A stretch of 64,000 nt of DNA, from NCBI GenBank assembly GCA_004369045.1, contig ML213511.1, positions 61,195 through 125,194 of the forward strand, written 5' to 3'. This document shows, piece after piece, positions 37,485 to 48,615 of the stretch; the first letter of the stretch is position 1; each line of letters starts with the position of its first letter. The translations under genes were made by a program, and so were the position numbers. This stretch comes from Heliocybe sulcata (taxonomy: Eukaryota > Basidiomycota > Agaricomycetes > Gloeophyllales > Gloeophyllaceae). The notes under the pieces are model-generated. The model had not been told where the DNA came from. It ran no database searches and saw only the letters and a program-made list of their open reading frames with translations.

Positions 37485-40099
37485 CGTCGTTGTCGCTGTC
37501 GCTCACGCCGGTCTGCAGGGCGTTTGAGAAAGAGGGATGTTATTATCGGGCAAATGCCGCCTCGCATTCCTTTTAGGTTTTAGTCACACGTGTCGCTGGG
37601 GCCACCCCCCTTTGGCGGGCACCGTAAATGTAGGTAAACTACGAACAAGCGAGGGGTATAGCGTATTGTATGCAGTACATTTTACTGTAGTTGTTGTAGC
37701 AAACCACCAGGGAGGGGGACATATGGAGGAGTAAACAGAAGTGTGCCACAAATTCAATGCTGTACCTTTATCGATGTCAAAATCTCCCAGTCCATGATCC
37801 GGTAATGCTGTTTCACGCTGGGAACACGCCGAGCGTTCCGCGAAGGGAGCACGCGACCGGCTCCGTGGTTAACCCATCCGACCGTGCCCAACAGAGCTTG
37901 AAGGTTCCGCTATCAGGTTCCTGCCGGAATGTTATCCCTGCATGCATCAGTTAGCACCATAGAAGCTGTTGAAGATAGGAAACATCTTGCCCAAGACCGG
38001 CCGCTGAACGCTACGCACCGAGGAGCCTCTGCACGACGTAGCGACGGAGGCCGGGACATGACGCAGGTCCGAGTCCTGGCTGCCAGTAGCCACTGACGAC
38101 GTGCTATCAGGTGCTATTACGAAAGTTTACCCATGACCTGACTTGAAGGTGATGTCGTGAGGCCGAACTTCTCCGCTGCCTGTAAAGTAGAGAGAAAGAG
38201 TGTCAGCCGACCTCGGTTCTTTTCATTGCGAACCTCCGTCATTTCTGCGTCAGCGTCATTCAGGACTTACAGTGGTCCAAGCTTGTCGGACGGAGCGGAA
38301 TCATCCGAGTAAGATACGCATATATGGCGCTGCTGCCTAGTTATGCCGTCAACACAGTCAAGTAAAAAGGATGGGTACGACCTACTTGGCACACTCAGCA
38401 TTTGTGTTCCAAAAGCTGCCGCCCAGTCAGGCGCTTGGAATATTCGACCATCCAGGCATAGTTGTATGCCCATGCGATGTGCTACGAACATGACAAGACT
38501 GTACGCCTGTCATACGCGCAATCGCCTTCTTGAAAACGAACGCGCGAATGGACTCAGCAAGAGTACTGGCACGGCTGACGACTTCGACACATGAGTTCAA
38601 TCATGAGGGAACAAGTCCGAATGAAAGCCAACACGTACATACTAGTACTGTAGACCAAATCTTCGCGCCTGTTCGAGCACGGTTGCCTCTGCAATCCCGA
38701 ATAAACCTGCTTACCCTTGCCCGGGTGCATCTGGATGCTAGCCAGAGATGGTGCACGACAAAGCCATGAGCGACGGCGAGAACGACAGATGTCCGGATGT
38801 CGGCCAAGGAGAAGATCCGGGCGTTGTGGGCGCGTATCAGTTCGGATGCCAAGTATGACGTCAACGGTCATCTCTTACTCTCTCGTGCGCCCATGCATAA
38901 TTCAACGAAAAATCTTGCAAGAGAGGCCTTGTACCGGGAGACCTATGTCAAGAATCAGTCAGACCCTCGCGTCGCTGGTCGTGAGCCAAATGCTCGCATA
39001 TGTACATACTTCATTTTCTCGGAGGCTGTACCGGACTACCGGACGATTGCCTTGCTGCTTCTCCTGGAGCTCGGAAGATGATTTTTCAAATGCGGGCCCG
39101 GTTGTCCTTAAAAATTTGGTTCCGTCAACTGTGGTGCCCGTGCGACGTCTTCAGGTTCGCCTGGCTATCCATCACAGGGACGCGACTACGATCCCTGCGC
39201 CTCCGAATCATGAGCTTTTGCCCGCAACGGATCCGTTCGTGGCACGCCAAAACGCAAGTGACTCTTGCTTCCCGCCCTAGCAGGCCCTCGCGATCCATCC
39301 TGTCCGAGATATGCCAGCGTCGGCCTTCCTTGGATAAGTCAGGTCAGCGGAGCTTCAGCCGACCAGCAGACATTGTTACCGTCCTGATCACCCTGAACAG
39401 CACCAAGTCATCTATCCCGCATCAGCGTGGGGTAGAGATTCGGCTATTTTCGCCATCAATCGATTCGGGCGATGCCAGCGAGCGGACACTTCCTTTGCCC
39501 ACCGTGATAGCCTTGATTCTCTTCTGCGTGTGATGCCGGCCTCAGGAGTTTGCGAAGAGATCTGCTCTTGTGCTTCTTGAACCTACGAGCGTGTTCACCA
39601 CTGTACACGGTGTTCCACGCAGCGATCCTTAGCTTTGATTCCGAATGCCACTGGTAGATGAATGCTTTCCTTCCCGAGATTTCAACCTCAAATCACTTTC
39701 CTGGACCGGCTTTGGAACGACGTTCCCATGATATCCACCTCGGTACCGGGGTAAATAGAGTTGTAGTAGAGCCATCTCCTCGATTAGAGTCCAATTATCC
39801 GGAAGTAAGGCAGCTCGGTTGGCCTTCGTACAGGTATCCCCGCAGAAACCCAGATCTTCCTCCTTCAAAGAGGGTCCTGGCGCTAGTCTTGATACCTTGT
39901 ACCTCTTCTAGACCATGTATCGGGAAAAGCGCTTGCTGTCTTCGGCAGATTGCGCAGCTTGTCTACAACTGGCCCATTTCTCTAACAATCTGTTCTCGCG
40001 TATGCATATATGAGCCTACACATACTCGACGTGAAGCCATGCATGCAGAGATCCCGCATGCAAATCTGGCTCCGGTAGGAACAATGTCTGTACAGACAT
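37485..40099. other. Intergenic, no recognisable gene
   Basis: 2.6 kb between the histidine kinase 5' end and the F-box gene 3' end. Plus-strand frames at 38717-39280 and 39000-39533 are long but Arg/Ser-rich and overlap one another in different frames, a pattern more like non-coding or decayed sequence. No domain can be claimed. Confidence 0.5.
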
Positions 40100-41495
40100 T
40101 TATGACAAGCGACTGGCATCAGCCCTTGCTCGGCATACCGCAACAAGGTGCTGAAGCGCAGCATCATCATCCCATGTCACGCAGTGAGGAATACTGTCCT
40201 TCGAATATCCAAAACTGCCACGCCTGTGCGTCAGAGGTGCTATAATCTCAGCACACCCTTCTTCGCTTGGATCCAAGACAAAATCCGTGAGGCAGCACAG
40301 ACCCTCCGCGAATCTGTTTAACATATCGGCCCATGTTATCCGCGGATTATGGCTCGTAGTCCACAAGGAGCACCCGCGCAAGTCGAGATGCTCAAGGGTG
40401 CTTCCGTGCCTCAGGATGAAATCCTCAAGTCGGCACTCTGACATACTCTTGAGGCCCAACCCGAAGGAGATATTGTGTAGGCTCAGGGCCTTGAGATGAG
40501 GGAAGCATAGACACCTTATGCCAACTTCAATCGGCACAAACCCCTCTTCGCATCCCCCGCTTTCAAGCCGCAAGTGTTCCAGATTGCTTGCGCGGCAGAG
40601 CATGCTGGGGACCGTGGTATACCAGAAATCAGCGAAGGCGTTGGAGAACAGCAGACTAGAGCCTTTGCTCGAGCGAGACGGTGTGGAAAGTGAGAATGCT
40701 GTGAGCTGGCCCAGTAGGTTCGCAAAACTCTGGCTCTGATAGACACTGTGAGGTATAGGCGAGACGTTCTCTAAGGTGAGCGTTGTAAGCGTCAACGGAG
40801 CTGAACGAGCCAGCACGGTTAGGATGCGCTGTTGAAATGTGATGGGGTATGCGAACAGCTCCTCGACATGAGGGACAGGCTTCATGTCGATGGTCTGGTT
40901 GAAGACCAGATGCGCGGACCGAAGGGATGGAGAGCGCGAAAGTCGCAGGAAGGCCTTCACGAATGCCTGCAGCAGGCTATCTGTCTCTATCAACAATGGC
41001 GGCATCAGATTTGAGTACGTCAGTACAGAAACTGCCTCGCAATTAAGAATGCTTACTTGATTCTCTCGACCTCCGATACCACGTACCCTCAATGTCATCG
41101 TCTCCCGTGTTGTAGTCGAAACGTATATGCTGGATGTGCTTGCAGAGTTCCTCTGAACTCATAGCCCTCCCCAGAGCATTAGCGTCCCGGAAGGTTCTCT
41201 CCAACCGGACGGTCGCAATCGATGTCGCAGTGACGACCCCTTGCAGTAGCCTACTTGTATCGCGGATGGCGAAGAGGTCTGCCAGGCTCCTTAAGCGTTG
41301 TATGATGGCAAGGAGTAGTTCCACTGGGAGCGCAAGCAGGGGAGACCGTGTCCGCTTATGCTCTGATACTTGCCCTGGAGGAGCTGTTAGCGAATGCACC
41401 TGCAGTAGTGTCGTGTTTTCGAAGAATGGCGTGTCACTGCTGTCCTGTACAGTGATAGCCATGACGGCATATGCTCCGTAGGATAGCAGATCCAT
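40100..41495 (-). CDS. F-box protein
   Basis: Probable substrate-recognition subunit of an SCF ubiquitin ligase. The ATG at 41495 opens MDLLSYGAYAVMAITVQDSS. The F-box is SPLLALPVELLLAIIQRLRSLADLFAIRDT at about residues 50-80. A single clear intron (donor GTAAGC near 41058, branch-like TACTGAC) joins to a long exon ending at 40100. That exon has leucine-rich, LRR-like runs: RSAPLTLTTLTLENVSPIP, ASNLEHLRLESGG, FPHLKALSLHNIS and LEHLDLRGCSL. This F-box plus leucine-rich layout is common in expanded basidiomycete families. The ligand is unknown. The exact acceptor of the intron is not certain. Confidence 0.72.
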
Positions 41496-43244
41496 CAGGC
41501 TGCTCGTTCACGGATGTTTACCTCCGAGACTATCAAACACTCGATGGCGAAGGTCAATCAAATCTGCCTATCATAGCATATAGTCAACTTACGTTTCGTT
41601 TGTTCGGTGAACTAGCGGCTGAGCATATAGTCCACAACGCTCGACGACCATCTGCAAAGTTACGGTGGTCATTCGACACCTTCACTCAGGGTCGCCAAAT
41701 ATATTACCGCGTCAACGTCGGTAGAATGCCCAGCAGTTGTCGCTTCTCCTTCGCGGCCCTTCCAGTCATACCTTCAAACGTGCTCAGAGGTGTGCGAAGC
41801 ATCAACAAAGCAACTACATACTCTTCCCACGTAATGAGTATTGGGTGAGTCGGTTCACATAGATCCGCATATATCGAGGTGACGAAGTCTCACACACTGG
41901 CCCATGCTCGGGCAGCTGGTGGTTGCTGCTGAGACCAAGCGGACCGACAGTGAGGAGCTGTGAAGAAGACTTCGCAAGCGTGGATTTGAGTTGTACTATG
42001 ATGGTCATAAAGCACCTATGCAGTCCTTGTCCTACGTTGGATTTATTGTAAGCGTTGGTAAAGACTTTCGGAAATGAAGCTGGAGAAGTTGGAGTGGGAG
42101 ACGTACGAGATTGGCAGCATCTTCACCCGCGACTGGCGCCCCTCCAGAGCAACACTTGCTCTATGAAATACACTGGCCTCGAGCTGTTTTAGAACCTGTA
42201 GAAGCTGACCGGTGGTTTGTAGCGTCGCACAACTTGCAATATCCATGGCTAGTGACTCCCAGAACATGGGCTTGACAGAGAGAAAGGGACAGACGAAGAA
42301 AAACGGGGAAAAAGAAAGGGTGCTGGTCGTCCTCAAGAGCGGCGACCTTTATACAATGAAATGTGAAGAATGTGACACCAAATGTCAGAGCTGTGAAGAC
42401 CAGAAATGGACATTTCCCTTCCCAAAGCGGTAATATTGACTCCGAGGCGATCGTGAACAGCCGCCATGACGTCATGAACCCGATCGCGGCGTAGATACGA
42501 ACTGCGCTTGCAGCAATATTAAGTCTCAATATTAATTGAGACGATGTACAAGTCATCCACAAATTTGTGAGCGGGAACTAGCTCGCACAGCAGGAGGCTA
42601 CTAAATATTCGCATTTCTTCCGCGGTGTACCTAGTTCCATTCACTTCCACTATAGCTATAGCACAAGAGTACACGTAGAACCGTCGCAAGCACGCGCTTC
42701 ATATCACAGTCTATGCTGTAGCCGACGAGTAAAATGAGCCCGTACTAGTGAGTCTCAGCATTTTACCTTGCTCGCCCAGGAACCCGAGATACTTCCCAGA
42801 GCGGCAGGCCTGCCAATTCTCCGGAACAAGAGAGGCAACTAAGTACTGGAGATTTGTGCGTCGAAACGGAGGCAGTCGAGACAACCAAAAGATCAGCTAA
42901 ACAGCATGCGTCCGTAACCTAGAAGTCGACCAGGGCCAGGTCGTCGACCACATCGGACAGCTTCGGGACTAAGGACAACCGCCAAATTGTCATGTACCCG
43001 CTCGCAGTGTATATCGGTGCGAGCACTTGCATCCATTGGCTTCCACAAACATGTCCAATGAAAAAGGGCGTCGAAATCACAACCTTAGTAGCGTGAACCA
43101 GAGCACACGACAAGGTAACAAAAGATTCAGAGATTTTCCGTATGGTTTGATTCAAATCCACTATAGTACAGGAGTCCATGTTAACGTTCAGGCGTGGCTT
43201 AGACATTGGTACTACGCATGGAAACTTATGCTGTCGCCGATAGA
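41496..43244. other. Intergenic with decayed sequence
   Basis: 1.7 kb between the F-box gene and the lectin. Minus-strand frames near 42043-42336 (including MDIASCATLQTTGQLLQVLK) are unrecognised. A fragment at 42710-42774 resembles the lectin 3' end (separate entry). Nothing else is supported. Confidence 0.5.
42710..42774 (-). pseudogene. Relic duplicate of the lectin 3' end
   Basis: About 65 bases match 43226-43290, the region around the last splice donor and 3' end of the lectin gene. Shared blocks on the plus strand include TATGCTGT.GCCGA, ATGAGC, AGTCTCAGC and TTACCTTGCTCG. Similarity stops abruptly at CTCG, where lectin exon 3 begins to encode conserved residues. It is best explained as the remnant of a tandem lectin copy. 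Confidence 0.5.
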
Positions 43245-43811
43245 TCAGCATGAGCGCCTAGTAGCAAGTCTCAGCGGCTTACCTTGCTCGAACCTCCACT
43301 TCTGATTGTCGGCCTCCCACTTGTCCCACAATGTAATCTTCGTTCCAGGGGTAGGGTTTCCGTGGTCAGACAAGTCCCAGTTCTGACGTGTGTTCGGGAC
43401 AAAGACACTACGAATAATCTCTTGAGTATTATCCATATACACGATGAGGGAGAGAGCTTACCGGAACGTAGAGGGGTCCGTCTCATCGGGCCAGACGTCC
43501 CAACGGAAGGGCTGGCTTTGCGCAATGATGGGGGCGCCGTCCTGGGCGACGCCCTCAATCGCGAGGTACTGGCCAGAGCCAGACGACTTGAACGTCCAGC
43601 CGCCATCGCTCTGCTGCTCTACGACCCACTGCAATATCACGGACTCAGTAATCTTGACACAGCAATCTGACTGTACACAAACCTTCTGGTTGGGACCATC
43701 GTGGAAGTCGTAGCCGATGATGGACTTGTTGTCGCCACCCGACAGGTCCAAGGCATTGCCTGCCTTGGCGTTGATGATTTTGTAAGACGAGCCGGACTGA
43801 ATCTGAGCCAT
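43245..43811 (-). CDS. Ricin-B-type beta-trefoil lectin
   Basis: Small carbohydrate-binding lectin of about 165 residues without a signal peptide, so probably cytosolic, as for many mushroom lectins. The start is MAQIQSGSSYKIINAKAGNA at 43811. Trefoil repeats are visible: ALDLSGGDNKSIIGYDFHDG with NQKW, then GGWTFKSSGSGQYLAIEGVA with RWDV, then RVFVPNTRQNWDLSDHGNPT with NQKWRFEQ. Introns split GPNQK|WVV and TFR|VFV (acceptor at 43408-43409). After FEQ a possible donor (GTAAGC, 43277-43282) leaves the last residues uncertain: direct reading ends after GKPLRLATRRSC at 43245. No catalytic or toxic domain is fused to it. Roles proposed for the family are defence against grazers or storage; none is shown here. 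Confidence 0.85.
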
Positions 43812-43853
43812 TGTGTAGGGGAGAGTTCTGGGGGCGTCGGTCGAGCAAGAGGG

Positions 43854-43861
43854 CTTTATAT
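43854..43861 (-). promoter_or_regulatory. TATA box of the lectin gene
   Basis: TATATAAAG on the minus strand, about 43 bp upstream of the lectin ATG. Confidence 0.55.
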
Positions 43862-44699
43862 ACTCATTCAAGCACTGATCGGGATGATATCAGAGCTGGG
43901 CATGGGGTATGGCGTCTACGTATTGCGACAGATCTGACAGGAAGGAGCCATATGTTCTTTCATATTTGGGGCTGGTGATCATAGAACATGGAGAAGACTC
44001 CGAGTAAGCCTAGGAAGTGAAAGGCGATCGAACAGCATGACACAATGCCCAGTCAGACGAATCCAGCTGCAGTCGAGACAAGGTCTAGTCAGGCAAGCTT
44101 CAGGGGCAAGAGAGGCGTCGTCCCTTGAGATGTGGATACCGACAACGTGCATGGACTTGAGATTGGTTCCGTCGTGCGAGCAAGAGACCAGTCGACCAGG
44201 GACGATCCCATCGGATAGACGGACACCTGTCAGAAGCTCCGCAATAAGGGCTGCACACATCGATGGCCTACGTCAGCCGAAGATGGATTCCTTCGCGTTG
44301 TGAAGAGCACGGAAGGAACAAACTATAGGCAAACGTAGCCGGGCAACTTGAGGGTCCTCGAGTAATATGCGGCCAAGCGAGAGCAACGGCGTTCATGATC
44401 AAGTGAAGTTATGGCAAGAATACGTCATAGTAATTAATATTGTGGCTGAGTCGTCATCAGAAAGCACGAACAAATACTCTCACGCGTGCCACTCGAGCCC
44501 TCAAGCCAGCAACAGGAGCAGACTAATATACAAAATGAAGAACATGTGTACAGAGCTTAGAGCTACTCGATCAATCGATCATGGGCGACGTAGTGGACAA
44601 GGTGGAGAGATTACTACTGATATAGTTTGTAAACCAAAGCTAATAAGTTAAGCGCAAAGCGGAAAACACGATAGGGCCAAAGCGAGCGCAAGTATTTCC
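43862..44699. other. Intergenic, no recognisable gene
   Basis: This lies between the lectin promoter and the G-alpha 3' end. No coding or RNA gene is recognised. Confidence 0.55.
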
Positions 44700-46774
44700 T
44701 TACAAAATACTCATGCTCTTCAGATGGGCGTGCAAAATACCCTCTCGAACTGCAAATGAACAGTGAGGCGGGAATAACATTCACAGACAGCCTGCGCTCA
44801 CCTCCGATGATGATAGCAGACGTCGTCCTATTATCCTACGGACCGCCAAATCAGCTCGGCGCACTTTACATATTCCATGCATACTCACAATAACCGAAGT
44901 CTCGTGGACGAAGAAAGGGCGGTACTTCGGTGAATGGCGTTTCTGTCTCCCGATCAACTAACGCGCATCACGACGAACCCGAACAGACGTACATGATAGG
45001 CTCTGAACTTATCTTTAAAGACTAACGGACGGTGGTCAGAAGCAAGGACGGCAACAAAAGGCCAGGAGACACCTACACCTCGTAACATTCTCCACATCAT
45101 TCGGCGCGTCACCGTAACTGGGAACGTACCGATTGAGCTTCACGCCCGCGGCCAACGTCGACCGCAGAATGTCGATCTTGTTCAGAAACAAGACCAGCGT
45201 CGCATTCGCCAGCAGGCTGTTGGAGCAGATGTCCTTCCACAGGTGCATCGTGTCTTCCTGCGTCCAAGGGACTCAGCACGGATTATCCCAATTCGCTGGG
45301 GGGTACTTACGAGCCGGTTGACCGTCGAGTCTTCTTCGAGGGTTTGGTTGAACACCATCGGAGCAAGGAATATGATAGCTTGTACGTCGTCGAAATACGG
45401 GACCCATTTGTGCCGCTGAAAAAGCATCATATTAGAACTTACGCTCGAAGACCTGGATGCCGAAGCTTACCTGGATGCGACTTCCGCCCACGTCGTAGAC
45501 GTACCACTCTGTTCCGAAATTCGGAGCGCCTGGAGCCCTCAGAAAGGTCCATACAAGGATTGGAAAAGGAGTTTACCAGTCTGCATCACCAAGCGGTGCT
45601 CCTCGACACCCAGAGTACGCACCCGCGCTCGCAGGATGTCATCTACACAGAGGCAAGCATTTATGAGCAACCAGAAACCAGCGACAACTAAAACGCTCAC
45701 CATCCGTAGGCTCGTAGTCGAACGTCGCTATCCGCTCTACGTCGTTCAAAAAGCTAACACACGTCAACCCACTTCCCAACCACAGTCTAACTGCGCCACT
45801 CACAAGCCAGGCATCTCCTCCAGCCGCACTCCATGCTTATGCAAAACAAACTGCACCGCCTCGTCCCACCACAACCCCACAATATCATCTCTACACGCAA
45901 CAAGCACCGCAGTCGGATCCGCCCTATTCCTCCCATCGCTCGACCCCGGTCTCCCACCTTTCGACCGCGGCCTCGCCATCGGCGGATCAGGCGACGCGAC
46001 TCGATTCAAGATCCCCTTCCACCCGCTCCCAGCGCGCACGCATATCTCCTGCAGCGGCTTATTAAGCGTCTGCATCTCGGGCAGCAATTTCCGCGTCAAC
46101 TCGGCCTCCATGGCGAGGAGCGGCGACAGCCGCATTTGCGTGCGGCGGTGGTCGTCCGTCAGGGGGCCTAAGGAGAGAGGCCTGGATGGTTTGCGGGAGA
46201 GCGGGCCCCCAGGGGAGACTGGGGGCGATGTTGTGGTAGCGTCCCACTCGTGTTGCAGCACCTGTAGTAATCGTGCTACGGACCTGGATGCACGGGTTTG
46301 GCGTTAGGTGTCCGTGCGCAGTGGGGATAGGGAATATACCTGATTAAATTGAGTTGAATGACCATTTTCCATATGCGCCTCTCATCTCGGAAATAGTTGG
46401 GCGCAAAGGTCAGCTGGAAATCTAGAGTTGTGGTAAGTATAGCCGATTATTGTTCATACGTGAACTTATGACTTACTCTTCAAAGTCGTGCTCTTTCCAG
46501 ATTCAGCCTGGCCTACAATGGGTTATGGCTCTCATTGAGCTGAGCAAGTAGTGAATAGTCAAAGTGATCAAGTACCAAGTAAAAGGATCTTGATCGCCTT
46601 CTTCCGCTTCTCGAATGCCTTCTTCGACTCCAAGATACTCTCGTCAATCTGCCTCGAAATGCGCTGCGCTTCTTGCTGCTTCTCCATCCTAACTCTCTGC
46701 TGCCCCGGTGTCTCATTCTGCGGTGGCTTCAGAATCCTGGAAAAGGGGTCATCGTCGTAAGCAGCAGAGGCCAT
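44700..46774 (-). CDS. Atypical heterotrimeric G-protein alpha subunit
   Basis: GTP-binding signalling subunit. The preferred start is the ATG at 46774 (MASAAYDDDPFSRILKPP); an upstream ATG at 46798 would add eight residues. An amphipathic N-terminal helix (QQEAQRISRQIDESILESKK) leads to the P-loop LLLGQAESGKSTTLK, split by an intron after LLLG. A helical-domain insert follows with a Ser/Pro/Arg-rich loop, making it longer than canonical G-alpha. Switch I is ARVRTLGVEE with the Mg-binding Thr. Switch II is WYVYDVGGSRIQRHKW, where the catalytic Gln of DVGGQ is Ser. Then come YFDDVQAIIFLAPM, NKxD as FLNKIDIL, a degenerate TCAT box (HETSVIDNRT), and the C-terminal helix ending LKSMSIL. There is no N-terminal MG, so no myristoylation. 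It is probably one of the expanded, divergent mushroom G-alphas with slowed GTP hydrolysis. Confidence 0.88.
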
Positions 46775-48046
46775 TGACCTGGGCAGCAAGACAGACATGG
46801 TAAAGAACCGATTTCCGGGAACCCGGGCGCTGCATAATATACTACGCCCACATACTTGGAGGGCATCATGGTGATGAGTGTTAAATCGGACTTGAAACGA
46901 AAGGCTGGTTTCACTAGTGTCCTCTGCAAGCACGGGTTTCCGAATATGTCCGCCATGCCCGGATCAGGCGGCGCCACAGTGCCTGAGTCAGGAGGACGAC
47001 GATATGACCTCCTCCATCACGCCCTCGAAGACCAGTGCTACTTCATGACGCTGCGATGAGGTTGGCATATATGCGCTAGATAGAGAGGCACGATGGCGCA
47101 GGGCTTCCGGAGATTCAGTACGATTGCTACCGTAGACCGAGATTTCGGAGAGAAACACAGCTTCAGGGCGACATCATCGCTTCCGTGCGAATGATACCGA
47201 ACGAGGATCCTGCCATTGACGCGTTCTTGATAAATGAGCAAGTCAGAATGTTTGCTTGTTTTCACTGACAATCGCGAAAGACAGAACCCGACATGCAGTG
47301 GCAAAAGCATCTCCGGTTTCTCCATCTGGCCTTGCACCAGTGCTCGAGATCGGGAAATGCGGACTACGTTCCTGGTTTGGTATAGAGCGAGAGGCTGGAG
47401 AGCAACGATCAGTCGTTTGCGCGCTTTCGACAGAAGCCAATCAGACGAAGGCGCGCTAGTGATAGGAACCTGCGCCCACCGGCGATGTCGGTCCCGCCAG
47501 GTCGCGGACAAGTACTGCGGGTGCTCGTTCCGAGACGTCTCTGGTCGGTCCTGTCCAAGCAAACCGACATACATTACTGGACATCAGTTCGAAGCAAGTG
47601 ATATGGCATCCTGCTTGAAGATCTTATATTAGCAGCGGTGTGCCCTCCCATGCCAGAGGTCAAGCTCAGTGAAGTCGTCGGATCTAAGTTTGTCAGAGGT
47701 CTAGACGAAGTAGCAGATAGACATCTACTCCCGGGTATGCGGATCACGCCCAATTCGCAACCCAGACCATGATTGGTCCCTGTACCATTCCTGCAGTCAA
47801 CAAGGACCAGACAGCCCCAATAGTGACTCTCCGTAGGAACGACTTGGCTCTGACGAGCGCTTGGCTCGGGCAGTCAGATCCAATCAGACTAAGGCCCAGG
47901 GCCACCCTTGTCCGGTTGGCGGTTTGGCGAGAGATCGACACCGCAACTCGGCACAGAAACTGCGTAACCTTTGACAAGGAAGTATAGATTGAGACTTACC
48001 TGCACCAACGAGCCGCGAGGGACCGTAGTAGGGTACGGAGTATATA
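46775..48046. other. Intergenic, no recognisable gene
   Basis: Upstream of G-alpha. The longest frame (47038-47574, minus, starting MYVGLLGQDRPETSRNEHPQ) matches no family I know and may be chance. No splice-linked gene is found. Confidence 0.5.
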
Positions 48047-48163
48047 CTGAACTGGTAGAAGTAGAACTCACTCGGAAAACTCCGACTTCTACCAGGACAT
48101 ATCGAGCCACGTGATTCTTGGTCCGTCGCATACCTTCAGTGGACCAACCCGGACCCTAACCAG

Positions 48164-48189
48164 CCGGGGGGTTCCCCCCCGGACCCCCC
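48164..48189. repeat. G/C-block hairpin, copy 1
   Basis: CCGGGGGG, two bases, then CCCCCCCGG and ACCCCCC. It can fold into an 8-bp GC hairpin and is repeated at 48261-48285. Confidence 0.6.
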
Positions 48190-48260
48190 TTAAAGATATC
48201 CTGTAATCCTCATCCTAACCGCACACCCTATCCCGACTCTAACCACCAACCTTAACCAAC

Positions 48261-48285
48261 CCGGGGGGTGCCCCCCGGACCCCCC
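48261..48285. repeat. G/C-block hairpin, copy 2
   Basis: CCGGGGGG-TG-CCCCCCGG followed by ACCCCCC; nearly identical to copy 1 and in the same orientation, about 97 bp away. Confidence 0.6.
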
Positions 48286-48615
48286 GCTAACCCAGACCCT
48301 AACTATTCGGGCGGGGGCGCGATGTTTGGTGCGAGCTCATGGTGCCCGGGTGGCTGTGGCACAAGCGGTGCAGACGGCGAGAAAGTGTGGCGGAGTTCTA
48401 CCAAAATTCGATAGTCTGGTAGAAGTCGACGCTCGGGCCGAGAATTTCCGACTTCTACTTCTACCAGTTTAGTAGCCCCTCTAGGGTACCAGCACTGGTT
48501 TCGGGCTCTGATTAATATTTGTCCGAGTTCGACGCCAGTGGAGTATCATTCAGCTGCAATCCTTAGCTGGTTCCGACCTATAGGCTGTGACGACATATTG
48601 CGAATTACACGTCCA

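Larger units (their letters stand above)
48047..48472. mobile_element. MITE-like non-autonomous DNA element with TA target duplication
   Basis: 426 bp bounded by inverted repeats: the left end CT(G)AACTGGTAGAAGTAGAA and the reverse complement of the right end CT(A)AACTGGTAGAAGTAGAA differ at one base. The resemblance continues inward for about 40 further bases (TCGGAAA, CGACTTCTACCAG). Both ends are flanked by TA (48045-48046 and 48473-48474), the target-site signature of Tc1/mariner-like elements. No reading frame codes a transposase, so it would be moved in trans. The interior holds two G/C-block hairpins and telomere-like CCCTAAC words. It sits 144 bp from the acetamidase stop codon. Confidence 0.72.

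Noticed and set aside
38717-39280. Weak HMG-box-like string (MSRISQTLASL) on the plus strand
   Set aside because: The conserved aromatic and Trp positions are missing, the frame is Arg/Ser-rich and overlaps other open frames, and no start or splice structure supports it.
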